From NCBI RefSeq assembly GCF_032854445.1, contig NC_088302.1, positions 11,715,338 through 11,779,337 of the forward strand: a DNA stretch of 64,000 nucleotides. The letters are read 5' to 3'. This DNA is from Liolophura sinensis (lineage: Eukaryota; Mollusca; Polyplacophora; Chitonida; Chitonidae). The number at the start of each line of letters is the position of its first letter. Within the stretch, counting starts at the first letter, position 1. This document shows positions 28,301-43,300 of the stretch, piece by piece. Under the pieces are notes generated by a model. That model was not told where the DNA came from, ran no database searches, and saw only the letters and a program-made list of their open reading frames with translations. A program made the translations under genes and the position numbers.

Positions 28301-31300
28301 CTTTTCACATCATCTTTACAATAAATTTATTCATTTTTTTTTTCATTAATTCCGAAACACACCTGCCATATTCTCACATTCAGATAGGATAGGAGATAGC
28401 AATTTTTTTTTTGTTTTATTTTGGAGAGGAACAATATTTTCTGAACAATATTCCCACAAATTAGGCATACATGCTTAAATAGACCAAGAAAGATAACATC
28501 AACAATATACAAGTAGGTATACCTGACAAAAGAAACCACAACACCTAACATACGACACAAAATTGAAAAACTGCCTTTTCAATTTAAACTACTATATGTA
28601 TGCTATATGTGTCAGACTTGAGAGCTTCTTTTTTTCTCTCATTATAATAAGCACTGAAAGGGACAGTGTACAGTGTATATGTACACATATAGTGCTGCAT
28701 AAAATTTTATGTTCATTTATGCTATCAATGTAAAGGGATATGTCTGTAAAACTGTCAAAGAGACAAAGCTACAGGCTACAAAGCTACAGAGACAAGCCAA
28801 AATTACTCATTTCTGATACCGTTTAAATGCTAAGCTATTAATTTGTGTTAAAATTAAAATAACACTGTCAGTAGTTATCTATTTTGAGGTGGATTTGCAT
28901 TTTAATTTGTTTTGAAATAGTAATTTACATATGTTTCATTAGTGTGTTACGCCATACTCTAACACAAATGTTTGTTTCCCTTCGCTACTTGTATAACATG
29001 TACTGGTAACTCTACTCCAAACATCCAACAGAACAGCTCAAACTAATCCAATATTGCAAATCAGTCTGCTTCTCCAAAAAATTTACTTTCACAACTGGTG
29101 TACAACAAATAACACAAGTAACATATGTACAATGCATCAATGAGACAAACACTTGCAGGTTCTGTTTGTAAGTATAGTGGGTTGTCAAAAATAACTGTAT
29201 ACCTGTTTTGTTCATACCATTTCATATCAATACCTACATGTACTTAAAAAAAATGAACACCTGACACTCATTACATAGCTTTATGTACTCCCAATAAAAA
29301 TCAATCTTGTTTTATAGTCTACTGAATTATTCTTCCCACTGAAAAGCTGCTGATCTGTATTTGTAAAGATAAGCCCTCTTAATGATAAAGTGACCTACTT
29401 CTTGCGTAACTGAAGTGGTCCGAAAATGTTGGTCAGGTAATATCATACCTATTGTCAGAGCTGAACCTAATCAATAACCAATCACAAATGAACGTAATCA
29501 ATAACCAATCACAGCTGAACCTAATCAATAACTTACCTGGTAGGTGTTGTATTGCTCCTATTGAGACCTGTTCCAACAGGCTGCAAAGAAAAGGCAATTT
29601 TATAAATTATTGTATTATTATTATTATCAAGAATTAAATGAAGATAACATTATAACTTTTGGTACCCAATTAGTTAGTATTGGTGTAATAAAGATTTAGG
29701 CATTCTCTATTTTCCAAATTATTGTGCTGGCTCCTAGACAATCAGAGGAGTCCTAGTACAAATGAATATCACAAAGAGCCAATTTTGGTATCAAATAAAT
29801 CATTAGGTCCTTAGGTAAAACTAAACATTTCATTCCCAGCTAAATTATATCTTCTCCTTTTACCGAAATCAATGTCCAATATTTCCAGCCACTAAAACCT
29901 ACACTTAGATATCGCTTATTTCTTGAAAGATGTCTGATTAAGTTGCTGACAGGCCATATTACAACCAGCACAGGTGACCTTATTAGTTAAGTTTTCTGAG
30001 CTTATGACAGTCTAGCCAACTGATGGTCAGTTCACATTAAATGCATGTTCATTTTATCAGTTATTAATTTCATAACGGATTAAAGTTTGATTTTATTCTC
30101 AAGATTTCACTTACAGGGCAGTGGGCAAGGCTAATGACAGTAGGAAAGCAGGAAGCCTGAAGGAAAGCAGGAAGCCTGAAGTAAACCACAGCCTTTCAGC
30201 AGGTAACTGACAAACCTCCTGACTAAAGTAGCTAAATATACAGAAGTAGATCTATGGGATTTGACAAAAACAAAGCCTGGAGTTCATCGAACTTCTCCAA
30301 TAATTTATGTGGCACATTTTGTGAGACTGTCCAAGAATGCATTATCCACAGTATAATGATGACTTGATGTGTTTTTGAAAAGGTTTAAGATTCAACTGCA
30401 TTAAACTGGCCACCTGGTAGTTTTATCTCTTTTACCAACTTCATCAAATTAAAAAGTGTAATACACTTTAATACATAACTTTTACATGTGATTAAGAATA
30501 GAAAATTCAGAGAGGTGACAGAGGTTCAGCTAGGGAGTGGACTGATGGAAGGTAAGACTGCATGTTAAGCAGGTGGATTTGGCTAAGTTTGCATATACAC
30601 GGCAGGCAGGTAATGGTACACAGGTAGTACACATTGTAGTTAACATTTTATATCATGCTTACAGAATGTAGTGTCATTTACACCGTAAGGTACATGTCAG
30701 ATGACACACACACTCACAGCTGACAAGCAATGGTGAATTCCACATTGTAGTTTATTCCACATTGTACATGTACTTTCATTTTCACCACAGAAATATATGA
30801 AAGTTGCCATATACAGGTATATATGGCTAACAGGTTCAATGCGCAATACTTGTGTACAGATAGTCCATATTACAGTTTGATTTTAATGCATGAAGATGCA
30901 ACACAGGTTAGTTAACATGTTCAGTGCTGGCAGGTATTAACTAAACCCAGGCATCACACATTCTAGTTCACATGATGGGGATGGGTAAGTTAACTTTTAC
31001 AGGTGGAAGCGGGTGACACATTTTTGGAGTGGGAATAGATTATGCACACTGCTGTAAGATACTACTGATGGAAGGTTACCAACACACCCTATATTTCTCC
31101 AGAAATTGCATCTGAAAATGAAAATGAGATTTTACTCAACTCAAAAGGCTGAGAATTAAAAGTAAAGAAAGCAAGACTGCAATGGTGTGTCTAGTCCTGA
31201 TGTATCAATAACAGGATTTCTAAGGTCAGGGCACAACCAGTGGGAACTAGGTATGTATAACGAGCATGTTTACAGAAGAGGCTGACCAGTGACTGCTGAC

Positions 31301-34300
31301 CGACACTAAGAATTTCTCACCTGCTGTTGTCTGGTTGGAGCCGAAACTGACCGCTTCTCCTTAAACGATGGCACATTTCTTAACCCAGAGCTGGCTGCAA
31401 TGAGAAAAACGAAAACCATTAGGAATGTTAAAAGGTCATTAATGAGCTGGTGCCTGGCCAGGTGTAAGACAGGTGGCAGCATTTCTGTAAACAACAGCAG
31501 GCAGTGGTTAACAGTCTTTTTCTAGCTGGGCTTGTAGGAGACCAGGCTGATACCAAATAGCCATTCATTTAATAGCTGGGTTGAGTGGAAGATTGGAGAA
31601 CTGAAAAAAAAACAGAGGAAAGAAGAAGAGTGGGCCACAGTGCTTGTGACTAATTTACTGTGGTACGCCTTCCCCCATTCCACAGACTTGTACATGCCAC
31701 TGAGTTTAGTTCATGATGGAAAGAACAGAAATGGACAAAAGATGGATAGGACTTGCAGAGGAGAGAATTAAAAATGAAATACATGTAGTTACATAATCTG
31801 AATTGTGTGTGACTATAAGAATGTAATAAATCTCCAGTCAGTTTGCATTTGTTTGCCTTTTGGGGTGTAAAAGCTTGCAATTAAAATGAATTTCTCACTA
31901 TGTACCAGGAAGATCTCAATATCCTGCTTACAGAACACAGACAGTATCGCTACCACTACCCTAGACCTATCTTTTCTACACCCTTTAGGGAAGTATCTAG
32001 TCAGGAATTTCTCACATATAAACTTTGTATTTCACCTAAACTTTCACTTATGGGTAAGTTTTCCGGATTATGAAAGTTGTACTGACTTTAGAAAGGTGTT
32101 TTGGAGTTTTATTTGGAAGATGGATACTATATCCTATTTGCAAAGTTTCAGGACCAATATTTTATGCCTATTATTTGCCTTTAGAAATGCACATCTTTTT
32201 TTTATAAAGGTAAATGGAGTAGTTATTGTAAATCTGTCCTTAACAAGGGAAACCTTGCAGGTAACGAACTATAAGCAAACAATGAACTCATACTTTAACT
32301 GCAATTACTCCAGCAGAGACATAACAACACAGGCAGGTTTTATTAGATGCATCTGCATTGTACATTAATCGACCGGCTCTTGATTTGGTAGACACATGCA
32401 TTCACAAACTTCTGCACTTCTCCTTACACACTGTTTCTGTTTATTACAGATTGGACTAATTTATTCATGCCCTTCCTTAATACAAACACAGACTATGCAG
32501 AATAGCTTAGCATAATTACCTGTACATAGCCAACTATGCAGATTAATACTTTGCACAAGAATAGAAGCGCTCAGATTGCCAGAGCAATCTTAGTACTGGG
32601 TTGTTAATGCAAGGTTGTATTACAGTCAGACAGCAAGGAGAGGTCAGAGAGTTTGATGTAAACATACATGTAAACTAATCAGTAGTATATGTTAGAGCAG
32701 CCAATATGCCAATCGAAACTCTTCTAGGTATGCAACACAGGTAGACATATTACTGAATCGTTACATCATACCTCAAGAATTTTACATTAAATCACCTGTA
32801 TATATTTTCAATGAATTTTTCCACCAACTAAAAACCATGCTGTACTAAGTTGGTGAAAACATATGTGAAGTATTTTACACATGAATTCACACATGATCAT
32901 TTACAAACTAATCCTCCTTCAGTACATACTACAGTTCAAACAGCAGGGATATAACTTTTTTGAAAAAAATCATTAAAACACAGCTGAATTAGTGTACAGG
33001 TAAGCCCTAGAAAACAATTTACTGCTACTAACTCCTAAGTCTGTAACATGTTTTTCAATCATAAAGATGTAATTTGTAGTGCCTGAATACATCCATGCCA
33101 TCTGTTAAACACAGCTCTTGAAGTAAATGAACCTGATTGTAGGTCAAGGGTAAAACATGTACTGCATTTGTTTCACTTGCCTTATATGGCCACTTCACAG
33201 TCTTTTCTTATCAAAAAAACTTTAACGTCAACATCAAAATTATCATTTTAAGGCCTTTATGAGTGTCTGAAAATGCATTTTTACATAATAAACTTAAGGT
33301 GAAGCACTTTACTCCTCGACACAACACCTACATGACTAAACAGGCTTGTTGACAATAACAGCTTCACTCGTTGTATTACCACTTCCAATCTGACTCACTT
33401 TTCAAAGAATGTTGGAGGTAGAGATTACAGTATAGGAGCACCAGATCAATGAAACAGTTGACGTACATTTACACTGCCATAGTGTGTATATTTGATCATA
33501 TGACTCAAGCTGAGAGAATTTGATCTGCTTATACTTTAATCCCCCATTGTTATGATAATAATAAAGGCGTTACTTTAATTCGTTTCTGGGGACAATAAAG
33601 TGTAGATGCTGTATATATGTGTGCGTAAAAGGGACAGGTATGATAATCACGAGGAAGTGACAACATTTCCCTAAAAAAATGTAATTACCCTAAATGACAA
33701 AAAATTTCGCCAACAAAAATGCATTTTTAGAAGAAAATAAATGTCTCAAAATATTATTTTTGGTTCTGAAACTTACAATTTTCCTGTATAATATTATCCC
33801 GTGTTCCAAGCACACATCAAAACACCTTTCTAAACTAAATAGAACTCTCAGAATCAGGAAAAATCAGCTAGTTAGTCTTTATTTATGGTTATTTAGGGTA
33901 TTTCATTAATGTCAATTTAAGCCATATGCAGACTTGATTTGACTAATTTAGCTGTGCAACACTGTCACTGACAGTAATGTTTTCAAAATGTTTTCATACA
34001 GGTCTACCTTGTTCTTGACTTTACACCCACCTTATATGGACATACAACCAGGGTTACATTTAGTGTTAAGGTCATTTCAGGCAATATGAAAACTGTTTTT
34101 CCAGCCTTAATTTGTCTCTGTTTACAAGTTATTTGTATCAGGAATACACTCTTTTCTGTTGCACCTCAAGAGTCTGAACACAATCTTCGATCATCAGTGG
34201 ATTTGAACTCAAGAACAGGACAGTGAGAGGCAAAAACATGATGAACTCCAAATAATGCCACTCATTTTAGAGGTTTCCATCAGGATACATAATAGTCAGT

Positions 34301-37300
34301 CCACAAAATAAATTAGCTGATTTAATAATGTTCTTATGATATACAGGTGTGATATTTATTTATTTATTTGATTGGTGTTTCACTTATACAAAGACGGCTA
34401 GTATTATGGTGATAGGAAACCGGGCAGAGCTCTGGGGAAACCAACGACCATCCGCAGGTTGCTAGCAGGCCTTCCGAAGAGGAAGCCATCATGAGCTGGC
34501 CTTAAACTCACAGCAACTGCATTGGTGGGAGGCTCCTGTTTCATTGCACCATGCTGGTGTGCTAGTGTGCTGGCCTCGGAGGCCCTCCAGGTGTGATATA
34601 CCGGCATGTATGTTAACTGTGGTAGACACTGCCTCAGTGTACATGACAATCACTCTATAACATGCTGGCTATTGACAAACTACCTGGCAGGTATATTTTA
34701 TTATTATTAAAATGTATTTCACACATAGCCTGTTTATACCTATTATGAAATCATCATGCAACACTTGGCCCAGCTGTGTCAAAATAAAAATGTCAACACT
34801 GTTTGCATCCCTGAATTTTGTACAGGGAAAGTAATATGTTCAATGACCAGAATGTATAATGACATAGGCAGATCATAAGCACATGAAGACTTCTGAATAG
34901 TACTGCAAATGTTTGAAAACACACGTTTTGTCTCATATGCCTTGCAACATCCAGTTCTTATTTGCCAATTTCACGGCTCTTTCGCAGCATGATTGTTTTC
35001 CTTAACTTCCATAAACTCATCAGGTTTAAGCAAACTGGCAGTTCAAGGACTGTATCTTGCCAACTACATGTACCTGACAATTAAGCACTCAATACAGCTC
35101 TACAGTATTGGTGAATAGTAAAACAGCTGGCTTAAAAGCTGCAAAAACCATGGTTCCATCGCACTTGTATTGGTCAAGTGGGTAGTGATCATGATCCCCA
35201 ATAAAAACTGGTTTAACACTACCTGACCATGAAGGCTACAAATGTAGAAATTCCAAATATCATACATATCATATCAATCATGTTAAGGCAAGGCAAACCG
35301 TTGCAAATCTCTTATCATCAATCAAGCTGTGTGCATGAAACCGTCCTCAAACAACATATCTGTGGCCTTTAATATGTTTTTAATCTTGGTGCTGTACTCA
35401 ATAATTGTTTATGTATTATGATATTGGTCAGTTTAATGGGTGGAGTGCCTGCAGAGCTACACAACTGACCAAATGGCAAGTTACTGACAAACTTTCGAAC
35501 AGAATGAGTGAGGGGATCTACAAATTTCCTGTTTGATAAGGCTGGGATTGAACCCTCACCACCTTTGTCCAACCAAATGAAAGACATGCATCTGAATTAC
35601 TTGGCCACAACTTGCTCCTTTTTTCAGCATAATCCAATTAACATCACTTACATCACTGTATATGACAAAAAACATTCAGTAAGTCCTTTTTTGAGAATGA
35701 AGTACTAAAACACCTCGAGCATAACACTCTGAACTGAGACAGTTCCAGCTGCAGTGACTGGATTTTCCAAACATGCTATACCAGTAATTTAGGGTGAAAA
35801 AAAACTGTGTACAGTGCTGGTGCATAATGACATGAACAAATAACTTAGCATTATAAGGCTGAACTATAGTTGTTTTTCTCACCAGGTTGTAGCTATAAAT
35901 CTGAATGTACATGTATATGATTAGCCTTCGCTAATAAACAACCCCTGTATATCCCATATCATCTCTAGTCACGTCTATCTGAAGATTATTTATAGGTTAA
36001 CTACTACAGCTGATGTACTTTGTCTCAATTTCCCTGGCATCTTCAGTAGCATCTCCTCCATCCCAGCTGACCTGGCTCTGCTACAGGTTTGTGTAAATCC
36101 ACAGAACAACCATGCAGTCCTAGCTGCCAAGTCAATAATGTTTGCATAGAACAGATGCATTTCCCTTCATAGAAAATTACACATAAGATAAGATCAGGCC
36201 TACATCGTCATGATAAACACTATCTACCTACTAAATACAGGCCTGTGGCTATTTACGTTAAGTACTATTTTTTTGGGATTAATTTACGTCTATTAAACCC
36301 ATACTCAAGAATACTTAACAAACTATGACTATAAGCTCATGGAAGAAGGAAACAGGTGTGACCAGGAAAAAAAAAATGACCTATGGTAAGTTACTGAAGC
36401 ACTTTCCTACATGTGACATATGACATACATTGGTGGAAGACAAGTTGTCTTCAATGAACAAGGCCACGGAATCTAGGTTCTCTGTCCAAGGCCAGGGATT
36501 GAACCGACACCTGTGAATGTAATAATGCTAGGGAAGGTTAGCATCCAAACCCACTTGGCCGCAACCCTCTCTGTGTTTTCACAAGCAAGATATAATTGAC
36601 TGAAAGCTCATCGTGATGATGAGATAATTCTTCATTACAATGATTTATTGGTTGATTAAGTTTGATATTTAACAAGACAAGAGGCACGAGAGGGCAGATG
36701 TAATTAGTCCAGGTTAATGACCTCTTATATATCAGGTAATTGTTCATTTTTTTTTAAGATGAAATGTTATGAGATCTGCAGTACAATTGGGAGCTGGGTG
36801 CTAATTTTCACTCCACAGCCTTAGCTTTAAGCTAGCCAGAGAATGATTATTACATTAGATAAGCGTTTCGTGGAATTCTGCATTATACACTGTATCACTA
36901 TTTGCAGTAAACTGGTGTAAACAATGAAGAAACTGAAAATGTAAGTCGACAGTGTTACCTGAAATGTTGCCGTTTTATTGGCCATGGAAAGGCACTTAGG
37001 CCACTAACTTCATAGGCCACTGTCTACGAATGGATGCAAATGTGGCCACTGTCTGCGACTGGGTGCTAATGTGGCCACAGTCTATGACTGGATGCCAATG
37101 TGGCCACTGTCTGCGACTGGGTGCCAATGTGGCCACTGTCTGTAACTGGATGCTAATGTGGCCACTGTCTGCGACTGGGTGCCAATGTGGCCACTGTCTA
37201 CAACTGGGTGCTAATGTGGCCACTGTCTGCGACTGGATGCTAATGTGGCCACTGTCTACAACTGGGTGCTAATGTGGCCACTGTCTGCGACTGGATGCTA

Positions 37301-40300
37301 ATGTGGCCACTGTCTGCGACTGGGTGCTAATGAGACCACTGTTGCTCTGTAGTTGTGGTGAGTGTACGTAGTACTGCCCATCTTGAAATGGGAATTTAGC
37401 TCATACAATTTGTCTGTTTTTGGATGGCTGTATTCTGTACCATACCACATAATGACATGAAGGATCTTTAAATAGTTTTAAAATAGGTATATACAATAGT
37501 CTTACTCTTGCAATACGTGCTCTTGCATGGACCATCAAGACCAGTAACATTTTGAAGCCTTATGAAATATTTCATTGGAACTGTACAATCAAGGCCATGC
37601 ATATGTAGAAAAAATTTTAAAGATCTGATCCTAAACATTAAAGGTGACATTCTGACAGTGCATTAAGAAATTCCATAAAATGCAACTCAAAATATAATGC
37701 TGAGAGCTTTTAAGTCTTGTTATTTGTTAGTTTCAATACAGCTTGATTAGTTTAAGGAAGGTTCAACCGAAACATTTTGCAGAAATAAAATGACTTTTGA
37801 CATGGCCTTGGTAATACATAGTCTGAAGCATTATGCTCCCATAGCTAGGGTCAGGAAGGCCAGCTTCATTGTTTTATCTAATGAATGTATGCCTGTGCAG
37901 ATTTTTATGCTGCACTTAACATTTCAGTGATATACCAACAAGCAGTCATTACGTCTTTTATCTAGTACCCCCCTCCCAACACACAATCTGACCACACACC
38001 AAGCATATTACCCACAACAAGGACAGTCCAAGCTATAGAATGTATACACTAGGTTAGCATAATTGGCTGTAAGAAAGCAAGAATGTGGGTGAGAGTAACA
38101 GTGTTGTATATGATGCTACACACCAGCTGTAGTATACAACTACCTGCCCGCACTAATGAACAGGAAACAATGACCTGGTTTACATAAGCTAGCAGGAATG
38201 TAGAGAAAAACACTTATGTACACATCTATTTAAAAGTTGCCTCAGTATGTACATGACAAAATGTTGGCTTAGTTCATATCTACCTTCTTTATAAGTCAGG
38301 TATGATGGCGCTTCAAACTCCACGGCTAATTCGTGCGACATCTTGTCTCAAGTAAGAATGATACACACTAGGGCAGATTCATGGTATGGTACAACAACGT
38401 AGATGAATCCATCAGGTAATTTACAGGTAAATTCTCCACGTGTGATGATTATGGTGAAATGGTCTTATGACTGACTCAGGTAAGCTAGGTAACTGACCAC
38501 CTCCTCAGATGTGGAGTTCAGCCCTCCAGGTAGTGACAGACTAGGGGGCGTGCGTGGCCCACTAACTGGCCTGCCTTGTCTGCCTCTACTGCATATTGCC
38601 TTCCTGCTGGCCTCCACATGATCAAACCCCTTCAGCCAACCCACTGGCTTTGTGAAGGCAAAGGCTATTTATAGCACAGGGAAAACCACCAGCTGGTCAA
38701 CACACAATAACAGCCCAAGGCCCTACCAAAGGTGAAATGGAACAAGCCAGTCTGCCCACTGCATAGCATTCCCCTCTTTGAGCCCATTTTGCTTTGAAAA
38801 CCTGCCCCCCCCCCCTTAACTCTGACAGCTTTTCAAATATAACCTGAATGATACATAGCCACAGGAAGGATTAGCCTGTGATAAAACCCCCAATAATAGT
38901 GTGTCTAGACTCCGTGATACAGTTCTGGCTTTTAGCCCATTTATTTTTAAAAATAAAAACATATGCATAATATAATCTTCTGTCCGAGTTAAAAACTGGC
39001 ATTTAACTTGTATTTAAGATAATATGAAAGCTATCATACAAACGAATCCTGATATGTTGTCTATATGCTGTAAATTTCAATCAGTTTTTCTGATTCAGAT
39101 TAAACCGAGCAAAAGTAAAACATATTTTAACTGTCACTTTCTAATTAATTAAACTTGCCTTCCATGCAAATAAAATTTCTTGTATTCAATTCAACAATGA
39201 TTTCCATATTCGACATTTGCTATGATTACTTTACTGTTATTGGTTCTGTTCTTCACATTAATATATTCCATTGATTCTATGACCTTCTTTAAACTATTAA
39301 TGAAATCAAGCGCTATTCGGCACACGTCTACATATACTTGCATGTAAGTTCACTTTGTAGTTTACCAAAGTTCAGTCTTGCTGCATTTGTATTTACCTCA
39401 ATCAAATTTGTCTAACTTTTTCTTTCTAACAGATTCAGCAAATATCATTCAATGAACATCCACAAAGACTGTCAGGTTTAAAATCATACCTATTCGGCCC
39501 CACTTGCAAATTCAGCAAATCTATATCCTACACTAAACATGCAAGACATATATGAATGGATTAAGATGTTTTTCAAACTTCATCTGATGAGCGTTAAAAT
39601 CAGTCTGTGCCCACAATTTTATCACAATTGGACAACAATGAAAGCAGTTACTGAATGGAAATCAAGATGAGCGGACACGCTGTCAGACAGACAGACTGAC
39701 AGATGCATGGACAGACCCATATTACTATCCCTTGGTTTTGGTCAAAGGTAAAGGTTCATGTCTCTTTCATACGAAGCCAAATTTAAGGAATCCACAATTT
39801 CCTTTATTAGAATTTAGAGTAGAAAATACTGGGCCTTTGGGGTAGTGTGTTCAAATCTAGCAAGATCCTCTTTCTGTTTGGCAGTTTTTGTCTTTTAGGT
39901 CAGGTTTGCTGAAAATACCTTCTTAAGTGTTGTGTTACTCTTCACATTATATATACGTGGAATGGCCTTGTGCAGGGCATAAAAACACTAGTCCAAAAGT
40001 AAAATAGATATTAAACATACATGTAAATGCAAGAAAAAGTTTCTACTACTTTCTATGAACATCCAGTACAGCAAAAGCTGTATTTCACCTCAAGGTTAGC
40101 ACTTTTCAAGTGACACATTTTGCTTGATCCTGATTGATTCATCTACCTCACAGGGCCACGTTAAGAGTTTTTTGTGAAGTTCGTTTAATTTAACAGAAAA
40201 ACTTACATGTTGGTATCAAAAGTATCCTTTAAAGGTGTTCTGAAAGTGCATTTTTACATTCCAAACTTTAGGAGAAATAGAGTGATGTTCCAGACATGGG

Positions 40301-43300
40301 GCTCATTCACTTTTTCCATGATGGAGACAGAAACCAGCCAGACGAGTCATACCACCAGCACAACTCCCAGCCTTAACTTTTCATGACACTCAATTTAAAA
40401 AAATTCTGAACAGACGAATACACAGTACTTCTTCAGCTCCATGTGCAAACTGGGCTTTCACAGGTCTTTAGATACATCATTATTCTGTCTTAAAATAGAC
40501 AAATGTCAACGGAAGAAAAAAGTGGTCATTTTTCTTCCTTTAATGTTAAGTTCGTAGAGATTGGCCTACCTTGTACTTTTTTGCTGCTTGAAAGTCCTCA
40601 TAAAACTGAGCTTGATAAGTTTGAGTCTAATAAAGTCATTGCGAAAAGAACATAAATCTGAATATTAATAAAAAGTGGTAAATGTAAGATAAAATTCATT
40701 GCTTGGTATTATTTCATGCATCAGTTCCATTGCGTATTCTCTACTTGCAGTCAAAAGATTATGTGTCTGTCTTAGTCTTACACAGGGAATTTGTAGATTT
40801 CTCTAGCTTTTATCACTGTCTAGCAGATCTTAGTGACAAAAAAATGTGGACAATAATTGTGAGACCTTTTGCACAGTTTGACGTTCCTTTAGAAGAACAG
40901 AAGTATCCACATGTCACGGGTGGGAAAGTTTGTCCATAACTTGCCAAAGGTTGACAGTTTATCACCAGCAGTCTGATTTCCTTCCACCATAAAACTGATC
41001 ACCATCGCATAACTGACATTAATATTCTTGAATATGAGGTTAAACTAAAAACAAGAGCTGATGCACATGAATAGATTTAAATGCTTAAAATAAGGAATGA
41101 TCAACTTTTACAATTTGTTTATACTTCAGAAATGGTAAATCCTTTACTTGACAAGGATAAAACCACACTAAAAGTGTATATTTATTAAGAAACACTAAGT
41201 ATGACTATACTTACTTCTTCCTGTATTCCAGGCTAAGTTTGGAAGCCAGTATTTATGCACAAGAGCGTAAGTGTAACAAAAATATTTACGATGACTACAC
41301 CTCAGCAAAAAGTGCTACACATAAAGGAAAATATGACTGGTTCTGAGTGGTTTACACAAGTAGCTTATTTTAACCTCAACCAGGATGCTGTCTGCTCATC
41401 GTACAGCTATAAATACTAGCTGGCAACAGTTATTATGATTGCTAAAGCGAGTCACTGCCACTGTTTCGGGCACGTCACAATTACCTAGACACAAAGCCTT
41501 TAATGGACAACCAGGTAAACACAAAACCGAGTCTTAGCTAAATTAGAAATGCACTAAATAACCCCCAAAATACAATTCTTCGAGCTCAGTCTTATGGTTT
41601 CAATGCATGTTTTGTCTTGAGTAAAACTTAGAACCTCAGAGAATGTATTGCATAGCTGCAGGTAGGGGTGTTTGTATACTAGTTAGTAACACTGCTAAAA
41701 TAAATTGAGAGTATCCAGTACCACTAGATCAGTGTGATGCCCCTGTACAACGCATGGAAATATATAAGAATAAAAAAAAAAAACTTCAGAAATCTTTAAA
41801 AACAAAGCTAAAAAAAAAAAAAAAAAATACAGAGGATACAAACAAAAAAGGTAGTACAAAAGAAAACATTTTCAGATTTTTTTTTTGACATTTTCATTTT
41901 TTCATTTTTCTGGAAATTCTGTTGTGGATTTTTTTCCCTAGGAAAACACAGAAATTCTTTTAAGTTTGCTGAGTGGCAGATGTATATGGATTGACTAAAA
42001 GGTTGAATTCCCCAGTGAACCTGGTCACACCACATAAACCACATCATAGTGAGACTTGTGGTATGAACAGCTGACAGGCATTCCCTCCATGAATGGACCA
42101 GGGGCTAGCTATCAACATTTCCTTTCCCAAAACAATATGACAACATGTGCACATGTAGATGTAGATGGGCAATTTTTGAAATGAGTTCAGGGAGCCCTCA
42201 TTCTCCTACAAGAAATACTAGTATATGTTTTGCATTGTACTTTGTTACCACAACTTTATTTCACATGCATTCCTACAGCATGCAAACACCCAAAAGCTTT
42301 CATTCAATAAGATTTGCTTTTACAGTGCACATATGAAAAATGTTGATATCATTCATTTATTTATTTATTTGATAGCTGTTTTACGCAGTGCTCAAGAATA
42401 TCTCACTTATACCATCATGGCATGTTGATCTCAAACATCCCTATGTTCAGCTTCTGTGCACGTTCCTGTCCATATGACTTATGTATTATCTAAACACATC
42501 TACTAGCGACTCTCAAGGATTCCCCCATTCACTCAATACATATTTAGAGTGAGTGAGTGAGTGCTTGGGGTTTAACGTCATACTTAATAATTTTTCAGTC
42601 ATATGACGACGACGGAATCCTTAGAGTGCATGTAATGTACCTCCTTGTTGCAGGACGGAGTTCCACCGCTCTTTTATCTAGTGCTGCTTCACTGAGACAC
42701 CTTACCGAAGGCAAGTAAGCCTGAGCCATTACACTGATACGGGTCAAGCAGTAGTTGCACTATCCCCTTCATACTGAACGCCAAGCAAGGAAGCTGCAAC
42801 TTCCTCTTTAAAGTTTTAGGTGTGACTCGAGCCAGGGTGGGCCCTGGATCTACTGTTCCCAAAGAATACATATTCAGAAAGCTGGTCAAATAATGAAATG
42901 AACACACTGCCTGCTGTATAAAATGATCCAAAACGCCTGATATTCAGCTTCACATGGTCAAATGTTCAACCACACAGATCACTCAAACGTTTATTTAAAG
43001 GAAACACATTAATTTATCAATTACTTTTAATATTCTAAAATTCAAAACTTCATTTTATAATGCTTTTTTAATGGGAGAAATGAAATCTTTATCTTGACAT
43101 GCATCCTACATATATATACTTTCTACTCTGCACTTTTGATACCTTGGGGGAATCCTTCTGGGGTCAGATAAAGTGTCAAATTTGATCAAGGGTTGCATGT
43201 TTAAAAATATGACCTAAGCCAAACTCGACCTAATAGAATGATCTGAACACAATGACCTTAGCTCAGCCCAGAAACGGCTACAAGAATTTGTACCTAATTT

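Larger units (their letters stand above)
25982..29536. other. Intron between exons 7 and 8
   Basis: About 3.6 kb of AT-rich sequence with one GC-rich island at 27300-27560 (candidate alternative first exon). Otherwise no recognised element. Confidence 0.55.
31395..38283. other. Large intron, exon 6 to the internal first exon
   Basis: About 6.9 kb. It contains a SINE with target duplication at 34356, two copies of a third SINE family at 35390 and 36272, and a 29-bp minisatellite at 37013. A 160-codon plus-strand frame at 31886-32368 shows no recognisable domain. Confidence 0.55.

Noticed and set aside
31886-32368. 160-codon plus-strand ORF
   Set aside because: No recognisable domain, aromatic- and Cys-rich composition like translated AT-rich intron, and no partner exons with splice sites nearby.
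36996-37272. ORFs across the 29-bp repeat on both strands
   Set aside because: Created by the repeat; the period is not a multiple of three.
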